A stretch of DNA of 6,553 nucleotides from Ruminococcus flavefaciens (lineage in GTDB: Bacteria > Bacillota > Clostridia > Oscillospirales > Ruminococcaceae), in NCBI GenBank assembly GCA_002348905.1, contig DEBW01000186.1, positions 1 to 6,553 of the forward strand, in the 5' to 3' direction. The notes under the pieces were generated by a model, which ran no database searches, was not told the origin of the DNA, and worked only from the letters and a program-made list of their open reading frames with translations. Shown here in pieces: positions 1-6,553 of the stretch (positions are counted from its first letter, which is position 1; each line of letters begins with the position of its first letter). Made by a program: the position numbers and the translations under genes.

Positions 1-138
1 GCCTTTTCATGCGGGAGCCCTGCGGAATCATTCTATTCTGCATATCCTACTGAATTTAGAATGTAACATGATCTGGTTATATCATCATATACGAAATATT
101 TTTTGCAGGACAACTAATGTGACAAACGGTACCAAAAG
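1..138. other. Downstream flank of brxL, no supported gene
   Basis: These 138 bases follow the brxL stop. All three minus-strand frames hit stops soon after it, so no continuation of BrxL is hidden here. No hairpin followed by a T-run was found. A minus-strand ATG at 43-41 opens a frame that runs off the window edge after 14 codons, too short to judge. Confidence 0.5.
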
Positions 139-1653
139 TCATTTGTATTCCGGAAGAATCATGATTCTGTGTTCGCCGTTTTCAATATCTATATATCCAA
201 GTTCCGTGTCAGCAAATTCAGTGCCTACCATTACCTTCAGTTGTTCTTTGACTCTGCGTCTGCCTTCGATAGCATATTCCAGAAGTTCTCTGGTTTCCTC
301 CTTTGTTGCCTGACCATCAGGATATATCAGTTTCATCAATCCTGAAACAGTCTTACGTACTGCAATATCATCACGTTTGTTAAAATTTCGATTCAGTTCA
401 AAATAGCCGTCAATCGCATCGTTATAATCATATTTTCTCATCTGACGGCAGAATTCTGACATACAATCCGATATCATTCCGTATTTTACGGTGATAAGAT
501 CATTCCTCAGCTTTGGTGTTTCCCAGCCAGGCAGATAATAATGTATCCTGTCAAAGAATGCACTGTCATTATGAAATTCTTCCGGGAACGGCTCAAATAA
601 ATGGGAAAAGCGCAGCATATTCGGAACTGTACTATTGGTATTTCCAACAAAGCAAATAGAAGCATCTGCATTGATAGTATTCTGTCCTCTTGCAAAAGAG
701 CCGTTCGCCATGTAATTTTTCAATATCTGTATGCCATCAAGGTCACGGAATCGTATGCCCGCTACTTCATCGAATGCAATACAGTCCCAATGTCCGACAA
801 GTCCGACCTTGCGAGATGCCATATTGTAGAAAAGATTTGAGACTGTTGTCTGTCCACCGCTCATAAGTATCGAATATGGTGAAAGTTCCTGATATACGTG
901 GGATTTTCCTGTACCTCTCGGTCCAAGCTCAACCAGATTGTAATTATTCTGTATAAGCGGCACAAGGCGCATCAGATAATGGAACTGCTGCTTCATTGTC
1001 AGATTATCAGGTTCATATCCCTCCGAACGGAGCAAAAGTTTTATCCACTCCTCTTTCGTAAAATTTTTTCTTGCTGCAATTATCTGCTGAATATCCAGCT
1101 GCGGCATTTGTATGGGTTGAAGTGACAGTATCGTAAAGGGAGAATCATACTTTGCCGATCTGTAGTGTGATGTATATACATCAAGGTTATCGTTCTCGGA
1201 TTCAGTCTCTTTCTGTTCTATAGCAGGAAGATAGCCAAGTTTTATGATTGACCATATACCGCCTGATAGCAGCTTGGGATTTTGCAGGATATATTGTGAA
1301 TCTATCTCAATTGGGCGGATTTTCAGATTTGTAAAACAGACAACATATATGTCCTCTTTTTCATCCAGAAATACCTCCAGCTTATCAATAACCGTATATT
1401 CACCATTTTCTCGTATCTTCGATTTTACTGCCTCGCTTTCATCGGGGCGCACATAATTTTCTGCAAGGATTTTTTTAATTTTCTCTATACCTGCCTGTAT
1501 CGCTGTTTCGTTGTCAGTGGAGCAGTACATGCCAAGCAGATATTCAAGCACGAATGTCGGTACATTTGCACCACGTTTCATAAGTGCGGTCAGGTCTTTC
1601 CGAACGACCTTCCCTGGAAAACAATTAAGCATTTTCTGATCAAGCTGATCCAT
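139..1653 (-). CDS. brxL: BrxL, BREX-type MCM-like AAA+ ATPase, short form without the Lon-like C-terminal domain
   Basis: A 504-residue protein matching BrxL from its first residues (LDQK, FPGKVVRKDLT, GANVPTFVLEYLLGMYC). Residues 1 to about 140 are the BrxL N-terminal DNA-binding region. The AAA+ core follows: Walker A GPRGTGKS at 244-251, Walker B with D295-E296 in IAFDEVAG, a likely sensor-1 Asn in FVGNTN (336-341), a putative arginine finger R369 in FFDRI, and IAVRKTVSGL (430-439) as sensor-2 region. All key ATPase residues are present, so an active motor is expected. Published BrxL work describes MCM-like hexameric rings acting on DNA in phage restriction. Usual BrxL is about 680 residues and ends in a Lon (S16)-like domain; this one stops soon after EGRRRVKEQL (463-472), at that boundary. 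Residues about 145-170 seem to be a longer linker than I remember for the family. It is the last gene of the visible operon. Confidence 0.92.
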   Translation of the reverse strand: MDQLDQKMLNCFPGKVVRKDLTALMKRGANVPTFVLEYLLGMYCSTDNETAIQAGIEKIKKILAENYVRPDESEAVKSKIRENGEYTVIDKLEVFLDEKEDIYVVCFTNLKIRPIEIDSQYILQNPKLLSGGIWSIIKLGYLPAIEQKETESENDNLDVYTSHYRSAKYDSPFTILSLQPIQMPQLDIQQIIAARKNFTKEEWIKLLLRSEGYEPDNLTMKQQFHYLMRLVPLIQNNYNLVELGPRGTGKSHVYQELSPYSILMSGGQTTVSNLFYNMASRKVGLVGHWDCIAFDEVAGIRFRDLDGIQILKNYMANGSFARGQNTINADASICFVGNTNSTVPNMLRFSHLFEPFPEEFHNDSAFFDRIHYYLPGWETPKLRNDLITVKYGMISDCMSEFCRQMRKYDYNDAIDGYFELNRNFNKRDDIAVRKTVSGLMKLIYPDGQATKEETRELLEYAIEGRRRVKEQLKVMVGTEFADTELGYIDIENGEHRIMILPEYK

Positions 1654-1660
1654 TTATTTT

Positions 1661-1667
1661 CCCTCCT
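1661..1667 (-). promoter_or_regulatory. Strong ribosome binding site for brxL
   Basis: The minus strand reads AGGAGGG, then a 7-base spacer, then ATG at 1653. It fills most of the 16-base gap after the ParB-like gene's stop codon, confirming the chosen start. The start also matches the usual BrxL N-terminus. Confidence 0.8.
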
Positions 1668-1669
1668 GA

Positions 1670-3385
1670 TTAAAAGCCAAAATCTGCTGTAAAGCTTATC
1701 TGAACAAAAAATGGTATCTTCTGCTGCAATGCGTTTTCGGGATTACTTTCCGAACGAATAGCAAGGTAGCAGACAGAACTCATGGACATATCCGATGAAA
1801 GCACAAAACCGCAGCTTGTGATCTGACCGCTGCTGAATTTTGCTGTACAGATATCACTAACAATTTTTTCCTCTTCATTCAGGAAAAATAACTGATATAC
1901 CACTGTGTTCTTTTGAAAAGGCAATGCCTTTTCCAGATAAAAATTCAGACTGAACGCTAAGCTTGTGATTGGCTTTGACATATCAGGACATACTACCATC
2001 GGTTCGTCTATCTGACGAACAGCAAGCGTGTAATTTGATTCTTTTCTGCTGCTTATCCCAACAGACGGAGCTGCTGACGGAATGGGAGCCGATTCCTGCG
2101 GTATAAATGAAAACGGAACGGATTCTGTAAACGGCTTTGCGGAAATTGTACTTTCATCTGTTTGCTGCTGTTCTCCCTGCAATTTTGCCTTGAAAGAAGT
2201 AACCTGTGCCATAAGCTTGTCAACTTTTTCCGTAAGCTTTTCCCTTTCAGTATCATCCAGTGTCTCAAATATTCTTGTGTCAACATCCTTGAGTATTGTG
2301 ATACTCTTTGAAACGCTCTGTGACGGACGTGCTTTTGTTTCACGTTTCTTGGATTTAAGCACAACAGTATCAAAGTTATTCTGCATTTCATCGCAAAGCT
2401 GAGAATTTTCTTTAATAAATGTATCAAATTCCTGCATATTTACAGGATGCTGTTCTGCAAGTAGCTTACGCAGCTGCTCACTAAGTTCTGTTTGCTTTTT
2501 CAGATACGTATTAAAAATATTTGTATCCATCATGGAACTGATACTGCGGATATATCTTCTTCCGTCGCCGATGGTTTTCATCATAATATTTCCGAAGATG
2601 ACCTCTTTGAGCATCTGCCGTTCCGTATCTCTTCTAACTTTCTTCAAAAGCTTATTCAAGTCTGACAGTACGGAAACGAGCTGATAATCACGAGCAATGT
2701 GATAATGCTCAGGTAAACCGATATATTCAAGAAATTCCACAAGCAGCAGAGCGTGTTCCATTTTATTTTTCACTTCGCTCTCTGTTTCATTCGTACTGTA
2801 CGCATATTCCTCAGGTGTCAGCAGATGTGTCTTGATAATATCCTGATAAATACCGACAAGTCTGTCAGCAGGGTTATAGTCCACCTTCTTTTCCTCACCG
2901 TGCTGAATCGCAAGTTCAAGCATTTTGATACGTTTTTTATTGTCACGCATTTTTTCTTCCAGAATAATAGTCTCAAACCAGTTGAACGCCTTATTTTCCG
3001 CCGCAAGTCTGCGAAGGCAGGTAAAACGCCTGTTGCCGTCAATGACTCTTCCGTCTGATAAAATAACACCCGGCTCTCTCTGCCCTACCAATTCAATATT
3101 TGTCTGTGTCTTTTCAATAGATGCAGGATTGCTCTGCACGATAAATTGCTCAACTACATTGTTGTATGCTTTCATGTCAAGCCCTTGAAATGCATTTTCA
3201 CCGTTTTCGCTCTTATACTGCGTAATATAAGTGGCGATACGGTCATTCTGATCGTTATAATACAGACATTCGAGCCACACTCTGTACACGGGATAAGCTT
3301 TTGTCTCACCGTCAAGTGTCAGCTTTCTCGTAAGTGTGGTTGGCTGTACATATTGTTTCATTTCTTCAGATAATAAATTCATCAT
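1670..3385 (-). CDS. ParB-like (ParB/Srx fold) protein with a C-terminal beta-rich domain
   Basis: A 571-residue protein. Residues about 88-130 carry the ParB N-terminal signature: NIELVGQREPGVI, then DGRVIDGNRRFTCLRRLA, where DGNRR (116-120) corresponds to the arginine-containing box that binds nucleotide in ParB-fold proteins. Residues 165-345 are mainly helical and may supply the DNA-binding part. Residues 360-405 are charged and could form a coiled coil. About 405-448 is a Gln/Ser/Pro-rich linker. Residues 450-571 are rich in predicted strands and end in a hydrophobic FADFGF-like tail; I cannot name this domain. No ParA-type ATPase is next to it, so chromosome or plasmid partition is unlikely. 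It starts inside the ATGA overlap with the preceding gene, suggesting coupled translation, and is followed 16 bases later by brxL. A role as clamp, adaptor or nuclease in the same system is inferred. Confidence 0.8.
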   Translation of the reverse strand: MMNLLSEEMKQYVQPTTLTRKLTLDGETKAYPVYRVWLECLYYNDQNDRIATYITQYKSENGENAFQGLDMKAYNNVVEQFIVQSNPASIEKTQTNIELVGQREPGVILSDGRVIDGNRRFTCLRRLAAENKAFNWFETIILEEKMRDNKKRIKMLELAIQHGEEKKVDYNPADRLVGIYQDIIKTHLLTPEEYAYSTNETESEVKNKMEHALLLVEFLEYIGLPEHYHIARDYQLVSVLSDLNKLLKKVRRDTERQMLKEVIFGNIMMKTIGDGRRYIRSISSMMDTNIFNTYLKKQTELSEQLRKLLAEQHPVNMQEFDTFIKENSQLCDEMQNNFDTVVLKSKKRETKARPSQSVSKSITILKDVDTRIFETLDDTEREKLTEKVDKLMAQVTSFKAKLQGEQQQTDESTISAKPFTESVPFSFIPQESAPIPSAAPSVGISSRKESNYTLAVRQIDEPMVVCPDMSKPITSLAFSLNFYLEKALPFQKNTVVYQLFFLNEEEKIVSDICTAKFSSGQITSCGFVLSSDMSMSSVCYLAIRSESNPENALQQKIPFFVQISFTADFGF

Positions 3386-6300
3386 TCTTCATACTCCATC
3401 TGGTCATCATCGTCAATGGCCTCTAATTCTTCAAAATACACGTCATAATTCAGATAAAGCTTACCCATAATATCGTCATAGTATAGCTCTGTATTCTGGA
3501 TATTCCACTTGACGCGGTCTTTATCCAATGAAATATGATATGTGTCATATACCTCTTCAAGCAGTTCATCTAATCCTATTGCACTATAACGCTCCATCAG
3601 CTCCTGAACGAATGTCAGTTCAGTGATATTCTGCTTTCCTTTGCAGAACAGCACTGTTCCACCAAGCTTTGTATAGGCATACCGTTTATCCTCACGCAGC
3701 AATGAACTGTAGAACCATGTTTCAAATCCAAGTGCATCAAGAGGTGAAGAAAAACCATTTTGTCTCAGGTACTCGACTGTGAAATACTCACCTTCCTCTG
3801 TCCATGCATCTACCGCATTACAGTATTCACGGAGATTATCTTTTTCGATGCCCATTTTTTGCAGCTTTCGGATATGTATAAACTGATACGGTTCAAATTC
3901 AATAATATCATAACAGTCTTTCAGTTCGGCAAGTTTCTGCGAATAGCTTATGAGGCATCCATAACGCTTGCTGAACTTAGAAATATCCTGAACATCCTTC
4001 TGTGTCAGCAAATATTCAAACAGCTTTGCCGCAGAATCATGATGCTGAATGATATAATTCGAGTTTACAACAAATCCCATACGTTTGAGATTATATGCAG
4101 ATATCAGGCTGACATCCGCATTCGGAACGAGCTTCTGATATATCTCCTTGACCTCAGGGAAGTAATAGAGTTCTTCTGTAAGCTGCTCTTTCAGAAGTGC
4201 CATATGTTCATCTGACATAGGCACGGAATCAACTGTAAAATAACCGTTCTGAACATATTCATTGATACAGCTCATCCATGAGGTCATCTGTGCTATAGAA
4301 AAGCCGTATTCATCTGAAATGGCTTGTGCCAGAGCGGTTGAACGTATCGGTGCAAGCTCAAAAAGCTTTTCTCTTATCATCCTTTCACGATCATGCTCTC
4401 CAAAACTGATATACGGCGTTCTGCCGAACTGTATTGTGGGATTTTCGGATTCTGCACCGATTTTCTTCAATAGGTTGTGCAATTCATATTCATCACGAAT
4501 ATCATACTGCCGCATAAGTTCTGTATGATCTCTGAAAAACTTTAGTGTACTGAGTTCTGTATTGTGATAGCGCTGAAGATCAAGTACCTGAAACAGTTCT
4601 GTGTAATCTTTAGCTGAAATGTTGTAATAGCGCAGATGTCGTCCCTGTTTCCAGAGTAAATATTCATTCTTTGCCAGATGATTTTCTCGTGTGCGAATTT
4701 CCGCATCAGTTATGAGCAGATTCTGTTCTTCCAGATGATACGAATAAACAAAATCATTGTACATCTCTATAAACTGCTCAAAGCTTACATCGTCACGGCA
4801 GTATTTTGACAAGATATATCGTTCGATATCAGCTCTTGTCTTGGCAATGCGTCTATGATTTTCCTGCGGTATATATATGTATTTTGCATTTGGTGAATTA
4901 CGTACATAACGTATCCATTTTCTGCACATCCATTGCGGTATGCTTTCATCATAAACAAGCATCTCCGGCATCGTTTCGCCATGTTTGGCTGCTAATTGCA
5001 GATATCCGAATGTACGCTTATCCTCTCCCGTTAAAGCAGCGAATTCCTCTTCACTGAGCTGATATTTTTCGTACAGCGCAAGAAAACGTTCCTCCGCCAG
5101 CATAAGTCCATCTATCAAGCATTGTTCCTTTATGATACGAAGCGCCTTTTCCTGTAATTGACGCACTCTTTCCCGTGTAAGACCATAGGTTTCGGCGATC
5201 TCCTCAAGAGTACTCTGCTCCATTCTTTTTTCAATAATTTCAGCATAGCGTTCATCCAACTTTTTTCTGATTACATCAAGTGCAGATACAGTAAACGGGA
5301 AATACACTCCATCCTTCTGTATGAGCTGTTCTTTATCTTCCAGAGTTCCGAGAATATCATCCAGAACTTCTTCACCGGGCGGCAACGGCAATGAATCCAT
5401 AATGTCGCATTTCTTTACGCCAAACATACGCTTTTCTTTTATAAGATGCAGAACATAGCTCCGCAGACCTGTCTGCACATGGCTCTCTGTCCACCAGTAT
5501 GCATAACAAGCCTCCTTGTCAAGGCAGTTGTCGTCCAACTTTGTAAGCAAGAATCGATTCAGGTACTTATCATTTATTTTCAGCGATGATATCCCATTTA
5601 TAAAATCTTCGAGGAATCCGAGAATCTCGGTGGAATGCTGTGTCTCTAACGGAATATCAGCCGTTTCCAGTTTCTCACGTATCTCATTCTGAAACGCTAC
5701 GATCTCTTGTAGTGTTTTTTCTCCAAGATTCTGGAAAGTTCTTAATTTCTCAGCACTGACCTCTATTAACTGCGACAATGTCCTGACACCATTCTTAAAA
5801 AGACAATTTTGGGCACGCACAGATAATGTGGTACTTTTTATGGAAGCGCTGTTTATTTCTTCTGTAGAATCGGGTATACCACAAAAATCTGGGTATGTCA
5901 AGTCGATTTCGCCATCTTTTTTTATGTACTCATCAAGGAAATAATTCAGATTGCGAATAGTTTCCTCCGATGAGGTTTTTCCAAAATTTTTTATATGCTC
6001 CAACTGTGTAAGTGTAAGAGTTGCAATCTGTGTAATTGTTTTTATTCCGGCTCTGCGAAGTGCATTGTAAGCTCTGACAGACAGAGAAAGAGCCTCTATA
6101 TTATAATTCCAAATACCTGTACCGGACGGAATATGTACAATGACACCATTCACTATTTTATAGTCCGATTTCAGCAGCTCAGACTTTTGTTCTTCGGCAG
6201 GTTCTGCAACAGGTTCTTCAAAAAGTACATCCTGCACATTTTCATCAGAAATTTTCAGATATGAAGGGACTGAACTATCCTCAGGCATGGGCGGAGCGGA

Positions 6301-6420
6301 TGATGGTGAAAAACCACCTTCGCCAAATGGGCAGTCCGAATCGTACTGCTCCTGTTTCGTTTCTGTATCACTACCTAAAAATGTTTCATGAAACGGTGTC
6401 TCCGATTTGTCTGTATTCAT
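3382..6420 (-). CDS. Large DNA-binding protein with two RNA polymerase alpha-CTD-like domains and a sigma-70 region-4-like HTH
   Basis: A 1012-residue soluble protein with no signal peptide or membrane segment. Residues 1-84 are acidic and Pro/Ser-rich, probably disordered. Residues 109-164 and 197-250 are two helix-hairpin-helix domains like the RNA polymerase alpha C-terminal domain (SVRAYNALRRAG and SVRAQNCLFKNG, each followed by NFG or NLG). Residues 329-376 look like a winged helix. Residues 385-432 match sigma-70 region 4, with STLEEIAETYGLTRERVRQ as the recognition HTH. Residues 548-990 seem to alternate winged-helix-like segments with short helical units. The tail is acidic (DDDDQMEYEE). 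There are no sigma region 2 or 3 motifs and no polymerase core, so it is neither a complete sigma factor nor an alpha subunit. It opens the visible block and overlaps the ParB-like gene. Likely role, by inference: reading promoter-like DNA or contacting RNA polymerase within a defence module. Domain calls are strong; the overall function is unknown. Confidence 0.85.
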   Translation of the reverse strand: MNTDKSETPFHETFLGSDTETKQEQYDSDCPFGEGGFSPSSAPPMPEDSSVPSYLKISDENVQDVLFEEPVAEPAEEQKSELLKSDYKIVNGVIVHIPSGTGIWNYNIEALSLSVRAYNALRRAGIKTITQIATLTLTQLEHIKNFGKTSSEETIRNLNYFLDEYIKKDGEIDLTYPDFCGIPDSTEEINSASIKSTTLSVRAQNCLFKNGVRTLSQLIEVSAEKLRTFQNLGEKTLQEIVAFQNEIREKLETADIPLETQHSTEILGFLEDFINGISSLKINDKYLNRFLLTKLDDNCLDKEACYAYWWTESHVQTGLRSYVLHLIKEKRMFGVKKCDIMDSLPLPPGEEVLDDILGTLEDKEQLIQKDGVYFPFTVSALDVIRKKLDERYAEIIEKRMEQSTLEEIAETYGLTRERVRQLQEKALRIIKEQCLIDGLMLAEERFLALYEKYQLSEEEFAALTGEDKRTFGYLQLAAKHGETMPEMLVYDESIPQWMCRKWIRYVRNSPNAKYIYIPQENHRRIAKTRADIERYILSKYCRDDVSFEQFIEMYNDFVYSYHLEEQNLLITDAEIRTRENHLAKNEYLLWKQGRHLRYYNISAKDYTELFQVLDLQRYHNTELSTLKFFRDHTELMRQYDIRDEYELHNLLKKIGAESENPTIQFGRTPYISFGEHDRERMIREKLFELAPIRSTALAQAISDEYGFSIAQMTSWMSCINEYVQNGYFTVDSVPMSDEHMALLKEQLTEELYYFPEVKEIYQKLVPNADVSLISAYNLKRMGFVVNSNYIIQHHDSAAKLFEYLLTQKDVQDISKFSKRYGCLISYSQKLAELKDCYDIIEFEPYQFIHIRKLQKMGIEKDNLREYCNAVDAWTEEGEYFTVEYLRQNGFSSPLDALGFETWFYSSLLREDKRYAYTKLGGTVLFCKGKQNITELTFVQELMERYSAIGLDELLEEVYDTYHISLDKDRVKWNIQNTELYYDDIMGKLYLNYDVYFEELEAIDDDDQMEYEE
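3394..3397 (-). promoter_or_regulatory. Ribosome binding site for the ParB-like gene, inside the preceding coding region
   Basis: The minus strand reads GGAG, 8 bases before the ATG at 3385. It lies within the last codons of the 1012-residue gene. The next codon is also ATG (3382-3380), so the protein could start one residue later; the first ATG has the better spacing. Confidence 0.55.
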
Positions 6421-6427
6421 AATATTT

Positions 6428-6435
6428 CTCCTTCT
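6428..6435 (-). promoter_or_regulatory. Strong ribosome binding site for the alpha-CTD/sigma-4 gene
   Basis: The minus strand reads AGAAGGAG, then a 7-base spacer, then ATG. This near-perfect Shine-Dalgarno fixes the start of the 1012-residue protein at 6420. No convincing -35/-10 promoter was seen between the previous stop codon and this site. Confidence 0.75.
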
Positions 6436-6459
6436 TAACCAACAACTTCACTTTGCTGT

Positions 6460-6553
6460 TTATTCATCCAGTTCGAGTTTTAGTATCTCCGAAATTATCT
6501 CACGCTGTCTCTCATAAAATAGCATTTCCTTGTTATGCTCGAAATATTTCTTG
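6460..6553 (-). CDS. C-terminal end of an unidentified upstream gene (partial)
   Basis: An open frame enters from the right edge and ends at a TAA (bases 6460-6462), giving 30 residues that start KKYFEHNKEMLFYERQ and end LKLELDE. The piece is rich in Lys, Glu and hydrophobic residues spaced as in amphipathic helix, consistent with the helical tail of a larger protein. I do not recognise the family and assign no function. It lies 39 bases ahead of the next gene, in the same direction, with no hairpin-plus-T-run between them, so it is probably co-transcribed and may be a fourth component of the same system. The frame is supported by the absence of stops across 30 codons, a stop just before a strong ribosome binding site, and protein-like composition. 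Confidence 0.6.
   Translation of the reverse strand, partial: KKYFEHNKEMLFYERQREIISEILKLELDE

Noticed and set aside
11..23. Small GC-rich hairpin GCGGG-AGC-CCTGC
   Set aside because: On the minus strand, where it would have to act after brxL, one pair becomes an A-C mismatch, and no U-run follows.
1..43. Possible start of a downstream minus-strand gene (MQNRMIPQGSRMKR, running off the edge)
   Set aside because: Only 14 codons are visible and the nearest Shine-Dalgarno-like sequence (TAGGAT) is badly spaced for either ATG. It cannot be supported from this window.
29..63. Inverted repeat CATTCTA (29-35) / TAGAATG (57-63) after brxL
   Set aside because: Only 7 base pairs, AT-rich, with a 21-base loop and no T-run. 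This is not convincing as a terminator or operator.
139..1653. Reading BrxL as an active Lon protease
   Set aside because: The S16-like protease domain is absent. Only the N-terminal region and the AAA+ core are encoded.
2082..2402. Plus-strand open frame of about 106 codons
   Set aside because: It lies wholly opposite the ParB-like gene, has a Ser/Val/Leu-rich low-complexity product with no recognisable motif, and lacks a ribosome binding site. It is a shadow, as are the other plus-strand frames.
3760..4215. Plus-strand open frame of about 151 codons, the longest on that strand
   Set aside because: It is antisense to the 1012-residue gene. The product is rich in Ile, Phe, Leu and Cys, as expected from reading an Asp/Glu/Lys-rich gene backwards. 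There is no supporting start signal.
3382..6420. Reading the large protein as a true sigma factor or RNA polymerase alpha subunit
   Set aside because: It lacks sigma regions 2 and 3 and the alpha N-terminal assembly domain, and its length and C-terminal half fit neither family.
139..6553. Calling the locus a standard BREX system
   Set aside because: Only BrxL is recognisable. No PglX, PglZ, BrxC, BrxA or BrxB is visible in the window, so the type cannot be assigned without upstream sequence.

Overview
The window holds three complete genes and the tail of a fourth, all on the minus strand, packed as one operon read from right to left. The DNA is AT-leaning (about 40% GC by eye). Each complete gene has a strong AGGAGG-type ribosome binding site 7-8 bases before its ATG. 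Together with the protein style, this suggests a Firmicutes (Bacillota) host, perhaps a gut clostridial or Ruminococcus-like species. That placement is inference; no marker gene is present.

Reading in the direction of transcription: (1) 6553-6460 is the last 30 codons of an unidentified gene. (2) After 39 bases comes a 1012-residue protein built from transcription-machinery parts: two copies of the RNA polymerase alpha C-terminal domain fold, then a sigma-70 region-4.2-like helix-turn-helix, then a long tail that looks like repeated winged-helix modules. It has no sigma region 2 and no polymerase catalytic part. (3) Overlapping it by ATGA is a 571-residue protein with a ParB-type DGNRR box, a helical middle, a flexible linker and a beta-rich C-terminal domain. 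(4) Sixteen bases later is BrxL, the MCM-like AAA+ protein of BREX phage defence. It carries the usual N-terminal and ATPase regions but stops where the Lon-protease-like domain would normally begin. (5) The last 138 bases (positions 138-1) hold no supported gene and no convincing terminator.

No standard BREX partner (PglX, PglZ, BrxC, BrxA, BrxB) is visible, although more genes clearly lie upstream. The working picture, which is inference, is a defence or DNA-surveillance module. A protein carrying alpha-CTD and sigma-4 DNA readers recognises promoter-like DNA, a ParB-like adaptor spreads on it or loads partners, and a protease-less BrxL hexamer acts as the ATP-driven DNA motor. I do not recognise this three-gene combination as a named system, and it is the main point of interest here.
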